Assembly (NCBI RefSeq): GCF_018449695.1
Contig: NZ_JAAVUY010000005.1
Location: 124,001 to 188,000 of the forward strand
DNA from: Bradyrhizobium sp. dw_411
Lineage (GTDB): Bacteria > Pseudomonadota > Alphaproteobacteria > Rhizobiales > Xanthobacteraceae
Direction of reading: 5' to 3'
DNA: 64,000 bases
Part shown: positions 51,915-60,194 of the stretch, piece by piece
Layout: the number at the start of each line of letters is the position of its first letter
How positions within the stretch are numbered: position 1 is the first letter of the stretch
Position numbers and translations under genes: made by a program
Notes under the pieces: model-generated
Told to the model about the DNA's origin: nothing
Databases searched by the model: none
What the model saw: only the letters and a program-made list of their open reading frames with translations

Positions 51915-53213
51915 TCAGCAATCCAGCGTCGTCTGGCGTTCCCAATCGGTGAGATGGCTGGCGAAGCTGTTCCATTCCTCGTGCTTCAGTTTCAGATAGG
52001 AAGGCACCAACTCGCCCAGGGCGCCTTTCAACACGTCGGACGCCTCCAGCGCGCGAAGCGCATCCAGCAGGTTCAAGGGGAGCTTCTTCTTGACCTCAAC
52101 GGTATGACCTTCCGTATACATGTTGATGTCGAGCCGCTTGCCCGGATCCCGCTTGTTCGCGATGCCATCGAGCCCGGCCGCCAGAACCACCGCCGGCATC
52201 AGATACGGATTCGCGGCGCCATCTGCCAACCGAAGCTCGAAACGATCTCCCTCGGGCACACGGATCATGTGCGTACGGTTATTGCCGGTCCAGGTGACGG
52301 AATTTGGCGACCATGTCGCGCCCGACATGGTTCGCGGCGCATTGATTCGCTTGTAGCTGTTGACCGTGGGATTAAGTACCGCGGCGAGTGCGTCGGCTGA
52401 ATGCATCAGGCCTCCGATAAAGCCCAACGCGACGGGAGAAAGGCCCTGCTCGCTCTTGCCATCCGCAAATGCATTGTCGGCTCCCTTCCACATCGAGACG
52501 TGCATGTGGCAACCGTTTCCGGTCAAATTCGTAAACGGCTTGGGCATGAAAGTCGCGCGCAGGCCATGCTTCTCGGCAATCGCTTTCGTCATGTATTTGA
52601 AGAAGGAGTGGCGATCCGCGGTGATCAGCGCGTTGTCGTAATGCCAATTCATCTCGAACTGGCCGTTGGCATCCTCGTGATCGTTCTGGTAAGGGCGCCA
52701 GCCCAATTCACCCATCGCGTCGCAGATTTCCGTGATGACATCGTATCGGCGCATCAACGCTTGCTGGTCGTAGCACGGCTTCACCTGGGTGTCGGCGTGA
52801 TCGGCAATCGAAGTCCCGTCCGGCGAGATCAGGAAAAATTCGCACTCCACGCCGGTTTTCATTTCCAGGCCGTCAGCCTCAGCTTTCTTCAACTGTGCCT
52901 TCAGCACATTGCGCGGCGCATGCGCGACGGGCTTGCCGTTCATGAAGAGGTCGGCCGCGAGCCAGCCCACTTCGCGCTTCCAGGGAAGCTGGACCAGGCT
53001 CTCCGGATCGGGAACCGCAAACAGGTCGGGATCGGCGGGCGTCATGTCCAGCCACGTCGCGAAGCCCGCAAAACCGGCACCGTTTTTCGACATTTCGCCG
53101 ATCGCCGATGCCGGGACCAGCTTCGCCCGCTGATTGCCGAACAGGTCGGTGTAGGAGATCAGGAAATATTTGATTGCGCGCTCTTTGGCCGTCTCAACGA
53201 GGTCATGTGCCAT
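51915..53213 (-). CDS. gmaS: Glutamate-methylamine ligase (gamma-glutamylmethylamide synthetase)
   Basis: A 432-residue glutamine-synthetase-family enzyme, type III-like, about the right length for GmaS. It carries the GS active-site stretches VECEFFLIS (metal Glu), NDHEDANGQFEMNW, NGCHMHVSMW and NNRTHMIRVPEGDRFELRL. The order of genes around it (mgsC-B-A and mgdD-C-B-A upstream) is what identifies it as GmaS rather than glutamine synthetase: it would join methylamine to glutamate with ATP, giving gamma-glutamylmethylamide. It follows mgsC by 74 bases. Ordinary GlnA lacks this neighbourhood. Confidence 0.88.
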   Translation of the reverse strand: MAHDLVETAKERAIKYFLISYTDLFGNQRAKLVPASAIGEMSKNGAGFAGFATWLDMTPADPDLFAVPDPESLVQLPWKREVGWLAADLFMNGKPVAHAPRNVLKAQLKKAEADGLEMKTGVECEFFLISPDGTSIADHADTQVKPCYDQQALMRRYDVITEICDAMGELGWRPYQNDHEDANGQFEMNWHYDNALITADRHSFFKYMTKAIAEKHGLRATFMPKPFTNLTGNGCHMHVSMWKGADNAFADGKSEQGLSPVALGFIGGLMHSADALAAVLNPTVNSYKRINAPRTMSGATWSPNSVTWTGNNRTHMIRVPEGDRFELRLADGAANPYLMPAVVLAAGLDGIANKRDPGKRLDINMYTEGHTVEVKKKLPLNLLDALRALEASDVLKGALGELVPSYLKLKHEEWNSFASHLTDWERQTTLDC

Positions 53214-53287
53214 TTCGTTATGCCCAAATGCTGCCGGTTATCATGTCAATTGCTTCAACTACGCCGAGGGAAGCATCTCCCATTCGA

Positions 53288-54631
53288 CTAAAACGATGTA
53301 CCCGGGTGACCCGGAATCCAGTCCGTCCCCGCGAGCGGCACGCGCGCCATCGCAGCCGCCTCGATCGTCAGCGCCACAAGATCCTCCGGCTCCAGATTGT
53401 GGACGTGGCTCTTGCCGCAGGCGCGCGCGATCGTCTGTGCTTCCAGCGTCAACACGGACAGATAGTTCGCCAGACGATGGCCCGCCTTGACCGGATCCAG
53501 ACGCGAGGCCAACTCGGGATCTTGCGTCGTTATGCCCGCAGGGTCCCGGCCATCCTGCCAGTCGTCATAGGCGCCCGCCGTGGTGCCGAGCTTCCGGTAC
53601 TCGTCTTCGAGGGCCGGATTATTATCGCCGAGTGCGATAAGCGCCGCGGTGCCGATCGCAACGGCGTCCGCTCCCAGCGCGAGCGCCTTGGCGACATCAG
53701 CGCCGGTGCGAATGCCGCCCGATACAATCAATTGAACCTTGCGGTGCAGACCCAGATCCTGAAGCGCCTGCACGGCCTGCCGGATGCAGGCCAGTGTCGG
53801 AATGCCGACATTTTCAATGAACACTTCCTGGGTCGCTGCGGTGCCCCCCTGCATGCCGTCGACCACGACCACATCGGCGCCGGCCTTTGCAGCCAATGCG
53901 GTGTCGTAATACGGCCGCGACGCGCCGATCTTCACATAGATGGGTTTCTCCCAATCCGTGATTTCGCGAAGCTCGCCGATCTTGATCTCCAGATCGTCCG
54001 GGCCGGTCCAATCCGGATGCCGGCAAGCCGAACGCTGATCGATGCCTTCCGGCAGGTCGCGCATTGCCGCCACGCGCGCGCTGATCTTCTGGCCGAGCAA
54101 CATGCCGCCACCGCCCGGCTTGGCGCCCTGCCCGACGACAACCTCGATGGCGTCGGCCTTGCGCAGATCGTCCGGATTCATCCCATAGCGAGAGGGAAGA
54201 TATTGGTAGACGAGCGTTTTGGAGTGACCGCGCTCCTCGACTGTCATGCCGCCGTCGCCGGTTGTCGTCGACGTACCGACGGCGCTGGCGCCGCGGCCCA
54301 ACGCCTCTTTGGCGGGGCCGGACAATGCACCGAAACTCATGCCCGCGATCGTCACCGGCGTCCTGAGCGTGATCGGTTTGCTGGCGAACCGGGCCCCCAG
54401 CACGACTTCGGTGCCGCACTTCTCGCGATAACCCTCCAGCGGATACCGCGACATCGAGGCGCCGAGAAACAGCAGGTCATCGAAATGCGGCAACGCACGT
54501 TTGGCGCCGCCGCCGCGGATGTCATAAATGCCCGTCGCTGCGGCGCGCTGGATTTGCGCGATCGTGTAGGGATCGAAGGTCGCGGAAAATCGCGGAGGCG
54601 TTCGCGGGGTGGTCGGCGGGCTCTCGCTCAT
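53288..54631 (-). CDS. mgsC: N-methylglutamate synthase, FMN-binding subunit (GltB central/FMN-like)
   Basis: A 447-residue protein matching the central and FMN-binding part of glutamate synthase: PVTIAGMSFGALSGPAKEAL near residues 95-115, GQGAKPGGGGMLLGQKIS, DGMQGGTAATQEVF, and VSGGIRTGADVAKALALGADAVAIGT. In the N-methylglutamate pathway this subunit, with MgsA and MgsB, converts methylamine or gamma-glutamylmethylamide plus 2-oxoglutarate into N-methylglutamate. The start at 54631 has GGAGAG just upstream; the longer frame overlaps mgsB. Confidence 0.88.
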   Translation of the reverse strand: MSESPPTTPRTPPRFSATFDPYTIAQIQRAAATGIYDIRGGGAKRALPHFDDLLFLGASMSRYPLEGYREKCGTEVVLGARFASKPITLRTPVTIAGMSFGALSGPAKEALGRGASAVGTSTTTGDGGMTVEERGHSKTLVYQYLPSRYGMNPDDLRKADAIEVVVGQGAKPGGGGMLLGQKISARVAAMRDLPEGIDQRSACRHPDWTGPDDLEIKIGELREITDWEKPIYVKIGASRPYYDTALAAKAGADVVVVDGMQGGTAATQEVFIENVGIPTLACIRQAVQALQDLGLHRKVQLIVSGGIRTGADVAKALALGADAVAIGTAALIALGDNNPALEDEYRKLGTTAGAYDDWQDGRDPAGITTQDPELASRLDPVKAGHRLANYLSVLTLEAQTIARACGKSHVHNLEPEDLVALTIEAAAMARVPLAGTDWIPGHPGTSF

Positions 54632-54642
54632 GCTCTCTCCGA

Positions 54643-55320
54643 TCAATACGCGTTGTCGACGTGAAAATGATAAAGCCGCCGCGCCGACCCAAACAATCGG
54701 AAGGAGTCGGCGGGAACGTCCACGCCCGCGCGGTCCAGCAGACCCGCAAGGATGGCGCGCTCTTCGCTGCCGAGCGGCTTCTCCTCGCAATCGGCGCCAA
54801 GGCTCTTGACCTCGCCGCGCACAAACAGCCTCGCTTCGTAGATCGAGTCACCCAGTGCCTCGCCGGCATCGCCGAGCACGACCAGATTGCCGGTCTGAGC
54901 CATGAAGGCGCTCATCGGGCCGATTGATCCCTTCACCACGATATCGATCCCCTTCATCGATATGCCGCAACGGGCCGATGCATTGCCTTCGATGATCAGG
55001 AGTCCGCCCCGGCCGGTGGCGCCCGCAGCCTGGCTGGCATCGCCGGCAAGCCGGACCACGCCTGACATCATGTTTTCGGCGAGGCCGACGCCGGCGTTAC
55101 CGCTGATCGTGATCTGGGCGTCCTTGTTCATGCCCGCGCAATAATAGCCGACATGGCCTTCGATCATGACCTCGATCGGGGCATCGATGCCGACGGCAAT
55201 CGAATGCTGGCCTGCCGGATTCTGCACCGTCCAATGGGTTTCGTTGGTGTTTCGCGGCAGTTGATGAAGCGCCTTGTTGAGTTCACGGACCCGCGAAACG
55301 GCGAGATCGACAACCGGCAT
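54643..55320 (-). CDS. mgsB: N-methylglutamate synthase, GXGXG-domain subunit
   Basis: A 225-residue protein with the right-handed beta-helix of the glutamate synthase C-terminal (GXGXG) domain: repeated Gly-rich turns such as GYYCAGMNKDAQITISGNAG and GGLLIIEGNASARCGISMKG. It is the stand-alone equivalent of the GltB alpha-subunit tail. Start and mgsA stop overlap by one base (TGATG), and mgsC follows 11 bases later, so mgsA-B-C are tightly coupled. Confidence 0.88.
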   Translation of the reverse strand: MPVVDLAVSRVRELNKALHQLPRNTNETHWTVQNPAGQHSIAVGIDAPIEVMIEGHVGYYCAGMNKDAQITISGNAGVGLAENMMSGVVRLAGDASQAAGATGRGGLLIIEGNASARCGISMKGIDIVVKGSIGPMSAFMAQTGNLVVLGDAGEALGDSIYEARLFVRGEVKSLGADCEEKPLGSEERAILAGLLDRAGVDVPADSFRLFGSARRLYHFHVDNAY

Positions 55321-56207
55321 CAGCGATGCTCCCAGGCGTAGACCTTGGCCGGTTCCGGCTCGAAGATACGCGCCTTTTCAATTCCCGGCAGGACCGCGAG
55401 CGCCCGGTACTCGGTGCCAAATGCCACGTAACGATCGGTCTCGGCCATCACGGCAGGCTTGCATGAGATGGGATCGCGCAGCACGGCAAAACCATTCTCG
55501 GTGCCGACGACGAACGTATAGAAACCGTCAAGCGTATCGAGACTGGCTTCAAGCGCCCTTTCTAGGCTGTCGCCGTTTCTCATGCGCCATGTCACGAATC
55601 CGGCGGCAACTTCTGTGTCGTTGTCGGTCGCGAATGTCAGACCTTCGCGTTCAAGGTTACGCCTGACGCTGCGGTGATTTGACAGCGATCCGTTATGAAC
55701 GAGACACTGATCGGCGCCGGTCGAAAACGGATGGGCGCCCGCCGTCGTCACGGCGGATTCGGTCGCCATCCGCGTATGGCCGACGCCATGCGTTCCCGCC
55801 ATGCCCGGCAGATTGAAGCGCTTGATAACATCGGCCGGCAAGCCGACTTCCTTGTACAATTCGATCCGGTGCCCTGCACCGATCACCGCAAGGTCGGGCC
55901 TATGCGTGGAAAGCCATTCGCGGACTTTTCCAGTCACTTCATCAGGAAAGGACAGCACTGCATGGGTATCACGCAACGTCAGGCCGACGGAAACACCCAG
56001 CGCTTCAGAGATATCCCGGGAAAGGCTGGCCAAATTCGAGCCGCGCACTGTGAGCTTGAAATGATCCGCGGCGCCCTCGCCATAAACAGCAAAACCGGCA
56101 CTGTCGGGGCCACGATCCGTCATCACCTGAAGCATTTGGCCGAGCATATTGCCCAGTTGGGGCTGGAGATCACGCTCCTTCAGAAACAACCCGACGATTC
56201 CACACAC
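55320..56207 (-). CDS. mgsA: N-methylglutamate synthase, class II glutamine amidotransferase subunit
   Basis: A 295-residue class II (Ntn) amidotransferase. The nucleophile Cys2 is exposed by a GTG start that gives MCGIVGLF; AGGAG lies about six bases upstream, and the nearby ATG at 56209 is out of frame. Other conserved parts are GTHGVGHTRMATES and FSTGADQCLVHNGSLSNH. In glutamate synthase this domain releases ammonia from glutamine; here it would release methylamine from gamma-glutamylmethylamide. A candidate promoter lies directly upstream. Confidence 0.88.
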   Translation of the reverse strand: MCGIVGLFLKERDLQPQLGNMLGQMLQVMTDRGPDSAGFAVYGEGAADHFKLTVRGSNLASLSRDISEALGVSVGLTLRDTHAVLSFPDEVTGKVREWLSTHRPDLAVIGAGHRIELYKEVGLPADVIKRFNLPGMAGTHGVGHTRMATESAVTTAGAHPFSTGADQCLVHNGSLSNHRSVRRNLEREGLTFATDNDTEVAAGFVTWRMRNGDSLERALEASLDTLDGFYTFVVGTENGFAVLRDPISCKPAVMAETDRYVAFGTEYRALAVLPGIEKARIFEPEPAKVYAWEHR

Positions 56208-56236
56208 ATGAAGCTCCTGTTTTGGACCCCATGGAT

Positions 56237-56285
56237 TTGTAGACAGCCGCCCCGGTCATTGTCAATCAGAGGAAATATTGTTTCC
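56237..56285 (-). promoter_or_regulatory. Candidate promoter and GGAAA-N5-TTTCC dyad upstream of mgsA
   Basis: On the minus strand TTGACA (56265-56260) is followed 17-18 bases later by CTACAA/TACAAA. Just upstream of the -35 is GGAAATATTGTTTCC (56271-56285), a dyad of five-base arms. It lies in the 152-base gap between mgdD and mgsA, so mgsABC-gmaS may have its own promoter besides read-through from mgd. Confidence 0.45.
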
Positions 56286-56359
56286 CTTCACGAAATGAAT
56301 TGGGGGCATGCAAACGAGTTTTGGCGCGTACGATGAAATCCGAGCGCTAAACGAACGAC

Positions 56360-56974
56360 TTAAATGCGGGCTGATCCGCCATGCCGGACGAGACCGACGC
56401 CGAGCGCGGTGCAGGTTGTCGTCAACCAGTGCCAGAAGCTATCAGCGTAACTGCGGAACAACGCTACCTCGAAGGTGGGGGCATCGTCGATCCGCCATAT
56501 CGAAACACCGATATGCGAAATCGTGGTCACCGCTGCGGAACCCGGCCCGAACACAGACGGATCGAAATCGATGAACGCCCCGCGCGACAAAACCTCGCGG
56601 GCGGCCTCTCCCGTGATCCGAAGCACGGCATAAGCACTTGTCTGGTCCGCCACCGAAGCCAATCCCGCCAGCGACGCCGCCAGCTTGGAGGCCCTCTGGG
56701 GACCGGCCTTCTCGAACACCGCAAGCCAAACGCCGGGCCCAACACCGATGAACGCCTCAACGCCGTTCGAAACGCGCTGGGGTCCTGAAGGAAGCACAAT
56801 TCCGAATGCGTCGTGGATGCGCGCCGCCAGAGCGGCGTTATCGCCCCGCGACATCACCGTGGCCATTGCGGATTCCAGGCGCTCATCGACTTTAAGCGTG
56901 TTCGCGCCACTCACCGGCGGGAGATCCCGCAGATGCAACTCGAAGGCTCCCCGCGGAATAATTATCTCAGCCAC
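56360..56974 (-). CDS. mgdD: N-methylglutamate dehydrogenase, gamma subunit (sarcosine oxidase gamma-like)
   Basis: A 204-residue protein similar to SoxG, the small folate-side subunit of heterotetrameric sarcosine oxidase. The start is GTG at 56974, overlapping the alpha-subunit stop by eight bases with AAGGAG upstream; the longer frame to 57073 lies inside mgdC. Recognisable family stretches are AYAVLRITGEAAREVLSRGAFIDFDP and SIWRIDD near the C-terminal half. Last of the mgdABCD genes. Confidence 0.8.
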   Translation of the reverse strand: MAEIIIPRGAFELHLRDLPPVSGANTLKVDERLESAMATVMSRGDNAALAARIHDAFGIVLPSGPQRVSNGVEAFIGVGPGVWLAVFEKAGPQRASKLAASLAGLASVADQTSAYAVLRITGEAAREVLSRGAFIDFDPSVFGPGSAAVTTISHIGVSIWRIDDAPTFEVALFRSYADSFWHWLTTTCTALGVGLVRHGGSARI

Positions 56975-59930
56975 GAACGCGCACTCCTTCGGGGTCCACA
57001 AAGACCGGGCTGCAAATCTCGATTTCGACATCACCGTTCCGGACCGGGTCGTAGGCCCGAAGACGCTCGCCAATCCTTCCCTGGCCGCCGCTTACCAGAC
57101 CAAGGCCGATCCAGGACCCCATCATTGGCGAGAAGGCGACCGAGGTGACGTAGCCGAGATCGTTGTCGGCCCGGTTCTCACTGGATAGCGGCAGAATATG
57201 AGCACCACCGCGAAGCCGCTCGGAACGCGCGGCCGGGCGCAAGCCCACCAGCGATGGCCGCATGGGATCGGTAAGCGCCGGACGGACCGCCAGCACGCGC
57301 CCGACGTAATCCTTCTTCTGCGACATCATCCGTCCAAAGCCGAGATCGGTGGCCGTGGTCTGACCGCTAAGCTCGTTGCCGGCCGGGTGTCCCTTTTCGA
57401 TCCGGAGCACGCCAAGCGCTTCGGTACCGTAAGCGACCACGCCGAGATCGCGTCCTTCACGCATCAGGATGCGAACCAGCGCGTCGCCGTACCGCGCGGG
57501 AACGGCGACTTCAAACGCAAGCTCGCCCGAGAATGACAGACGGAAGATTCGCGCCGGCACGCCCATCCAGGTGACTGCGATGGCCGACATGTATGGAAAC
57601 GCGTCATTCGAAAGGTCCAGATCGGGGAAAACCTTTTGCAGCAACAGCCGCGAATTCGGTCCGGCGACCGCGAATTGCGCCCATTGTTCCGTGACGGAGA
57701 CCGCCTGCACGTTGAGCTCAGGCCAAAGGACCTGCCTGCAATAGTCGACATGCTGCATGATTTTGACGGCATTGGCCGTCGTGGTGGTCATGAAGTAATG
57801 GTCGTCCGCCAGCCGGGTCGTGGTGCCGTCGTCGAGAACGAAGCCGTCTTCGCGCAACATCACGCCATACCGCGCCTTCCCGACCGCAAGCGTCGAGAAC
57901 ATGTTGATGTAGAGGCGATCGAGGAAAATGCCGGCGTCGGGACCGTGGATATCGATTTTGCCCAGGGTTGAAACATCACAGACACCCACCGAGGCACGCA
58001 CTGCGGTGGCTTCGCGTGTGACGCTATCCAGCCAATCCTGATCGGAAGGAATGGCAAACCATTGGGCACGCTTCCACGGTCCGCTATCGACAAAAACCGC
58101 GCCGTTTTCGGCGGCCCAATCATGGCTGGCGGTGCGACGCTCGGGGCGAAAATTCATCTCGCGATGATGGCCGGCAAAGGCGCCGATCGCGACCGGGAGA
58201 AACGGCGGCCTCGAAAGAATGGTGCCGGTTTCCGCGAGCGTTTTGCCGAGATGACGGGCCAACAGCGCCTGACCGTTGACCTGACCCAGCCTTCCCTGAT
58301 CGGTCGCCATCCCCAACGTCGTGTATCTTTTCAAGTGCTCGACCGACCTGAATCCTTCCTGCGCGGCCAGCCCAATATCTGCGTCGGTCACGTCGTGCTG
58401 GAAATCGACGAATACTTTTTGTTTGGCGCCCTCGACATGCCACAGCGGCATACTCCCGGTCGCGTCTTCGCTGCACGGCGGAATTTTCGTGGGCGGCGGT
58501 GAAAAACCCAAATCGGCAGCAGCGGCTGCACCGGCGCGGTGACCGTCGTCCAATGCTTCCGCCAAGGAAAAGCGCCCCGCGGCCGAGCCCGCCAATGTCA
58601 TGCCGGCCGGCGGGTTGGCGAGCACGAAAGCGTGGATCGCGTCAGACCAGACCGGCCGACTGCCGAGATTGCAGCCAATGCCCATGACGGGATTCCACCC
58701 GCCGGATATTGCGAGTACATCCGCGGTCAACTCAAAAATCTTGCCGTCGGCGCTTCGCAGCTTCAGGCTTCGAAGCCTCCGGCCACCGGAAGCATCGACG
58801 ACAACGGCGTTTTCGAAGACACGTATGCCCGCGGATGCAGCGAAGCGCGCCGCACCTTTTGGCGCAGAGGCGCGGGCGTCGATGATGGCTGTGATGTTGG
58901 CACCGCAGCCCGTCAGATCCCTCGCCGCCGCCCATCCGCTGTCCGTCGTCGTGTAGATAACGATCTCGTTGCCCGGCAAGGCTGCAAAACGGGTCGCGTA
59001 GGCGCGGACCGCCGCTGCCATCATGATCCCCGGCAGATCATTGCCCCCGAACGGCAGCGGCCGCTCGATCGCGCCGGTCGCGAGAATGGTGCGTTTGGCG
59101 CAAATCTTCCAAAGCCGCTGGCGCGGCACGCCCGGTTTCGGTTCAGCGAGATGATCCGCGATCCGCTCCACCGCGCCGAAGGTACCGCCATCATACGCAC
59201 CGAACACGGTCGCCCGCCTGAGCATCGAGACGTTGGGCATCGCCGTCAGGATGCCCTCGATCCTTCGCACCCAATCCACCGCGGGTGCCCCGTCGATGTC
59301 CTGATCTTCGCAAAGCAGACGCCCCCCGAGAAGCCAGTCGTCTTCGACGAGGATCACGCGCGCCTTCGCCTGCGACGCGGCAAGCGCCGCGCTCAGGCCG
59401 GCAGGCCCCGAGCCGACAACAAGGACATCGCAGAAGGCATGAGCCTTGTCGTAGATATCAGGATCAGGCTGCGTGCTCGCTTTGCCGAGACCAGCCGCGC
59501 GGCGGATCAGCGGCTCGTAGACTTTCTCCCAGAACGATGCGGGCCACATGAACGTCTTGTAGTAAAATCCCGCCGTGAACATCGGCGAAAGCAGGTTATT
59601 GAGCGACATCAGATCAAAACCGAGTGTCGGCCAGCGGTTCTGACTCTCGGCGACGAGGCCCTCGAACAACTGGACGGACGTCGCGCGCGTGTTGGGCTCC
59701 GACCGCGCGCCTGTCCTCAGCGTCACCAGCGCATTGGGCTCCTCGCTGCCGGCGGTGAGGATGCCGCGAGGGCGATGGTATTTGAACGATCGGCCGACCA
59801 GGCGAACCCCGTTCGCGACCAGCGCCGATGCCAGCGTGTCGCCCTCGTATCCCGCAAGCTTTTTACCGTCGAAGACAAAGTTCAATGGCTTACCGCGATC
59901 GATCAGTCCTCCCGACTCGAGGCGGTTCAT
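56967..59930 (-). CDS. mgdC: N-methylglutamate dehydrogenase, alpha subunit (sarcosine oxidase alpha-like)
   Basis: A 987-residue protein, full length for SoxA. Domains in order: an N-terminal ferredoxin-like domain (about 1-95, LIDRGKPLNFVFDGKKLAGYEGD), an FAD/NAD-binding domain (VLVVGSGPAGLSAALAASQA region near 175), and a C-terminal GcvT-like folate domain from about residue 600. In sarcosine oxidase the folate domain captures formaldehyde as 5,10-methylene-tetrahydrofolate; the same outcome is expected when N-methylglutamate is oxidised. The start at 59930 overlaps the mgdB stop (ATGA). Confidence 0.88.
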   Translation of the reverse strand: MNRLESGGLIDRGKPLNFVFDGKKLAGYEGDTLASALVANGVRLVGRSFKYHRPRGILTAGSEEPNALVTLRTGARSEPNTRATSVQLFEGLVAESQNRWPTLGFDLMSLNNLLSPMFTAGFYYKTFMWPASFWEKVYEPLIRRAAGLGKASTQPDPDIYDKAHAFCDVLVVGSGPAGLSAALAASQAKARVILVEDDWLLGGRLLCEDQDIDGAPAVDWVRRIEGILTAMPNVSMLRRATVFGAYDGGTFGAVERIADHLAEPKPGVPRQRLWKICAKRTILATGAIERPLPFGGNDLPGIMMAAAVRAYATRFAALPGNEIVIYTTTDSGWAAARDLTGCGANITAIIDARASAPKGAARFAASAGIRVFENAVVVDASGGRRLRSLKLRSADGKIFELTADVLAISGGWNPVMGIGCNLGSRPVWSDAIHAFVLANPPAGMTLAGSAAGRFSLAEALDDGHRAGAAAAADLGFSPPPTKIPPCSEDATGSMPLWHVEGAKQKVFVDFQHDVTDADIGLAAQEGFRSVEHLKRYTTLGMATDQGRLGQVNGQALLARHLGKTLAETGTILSRPPFLPVAIGAFAGHHREMNFRPERRTASHDWAAENGAVFVDSGPWKRAQWFAIPSDQDWLDSVTREATAVRASVGVCDVSTLGKIDIHGPDAGIFLDRLYINMFSTLAVGKARYGVMLREDGFVLDDGTTTRLADDHYFMTTTTANAVKIMQHVDYCRQVLWPELNVQAVSVTEQWAQFAVAGPNSRLLLQKVFPDLDLSNDAFPYMSAIAVTWMGVPARIFRLSFSGELAFEVAVPARYGDALVRILMREGRDLGVVAYGTEALGVLRIEKGHPAGNELSGQTTATDLGFGRMMSQKKDYVGRVLAVRPALTDPMRPSLVGLRPAARSERLRGGAHILPLSSENRADNDLGYVTSVAFSPMMGSWIGLGLVSGGQGRIGERLRAYDPVRNGDVEIEICSPVFVDPEGVRVRG

Positions 59931-60187
59931 GGCGCGCTCCCCTTTGCCAGCATAGCGGCGGATATCACGTGGGTGCGGGTATTGCGCTTCACGATGAGCC
60001 AGTTCCGGCAGCCCTGCCCGTGATACCAATGCTCGGAGATTTCGCCGGCCGGGTTGCTGCGCATGTACACATAGTCGACGAATGCTGCTTCACCTGCGTC
60101 CGCAGCCGGCCGCACGGGCGACGCGTCGCCGCAATAGGTGAATTCAGCGCCGTCTCGCTCACCGCAATAGGGACAGGGTATTCTCAT
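59927..60187 (-). CDS. mgdB: N-methylglutamate dehydrogenase, delta subunit (sarcosine oxidase delta-like)
   Basis: An 86-residue zinc protein of the SoxD family. The metal ligands of the family are in place: CPYCG (Cys5, Cys8) and HGQGC (His56, Cys60). It opens IPCPYCGERDGAEF and contains YMRSNPAGEISEHWYH, the most conserved part of SoxD. It sits between the beta and alpha genes, 7 bases after mgdA, as in other sox-type and mgd clusters. Confidence 0.88.
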   Translation of the reverse strand: MRIPCPYCGERDGAEFTYCGDASPVRPAADAGEAAFVDYVYMRSNPAGEISEHWYHGQGCRNWLIVKRNTRTHVISAAMLAKGSAP

Positions 60188-60194
60188 CGCGCCT

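Noticed and set aside
58539..60023. 494-codon open frame antisense to mgdC
   Set aside because: Shadow of a full-length SoxA-type gene; composition is Arg/His-rich and unlike a protein family.
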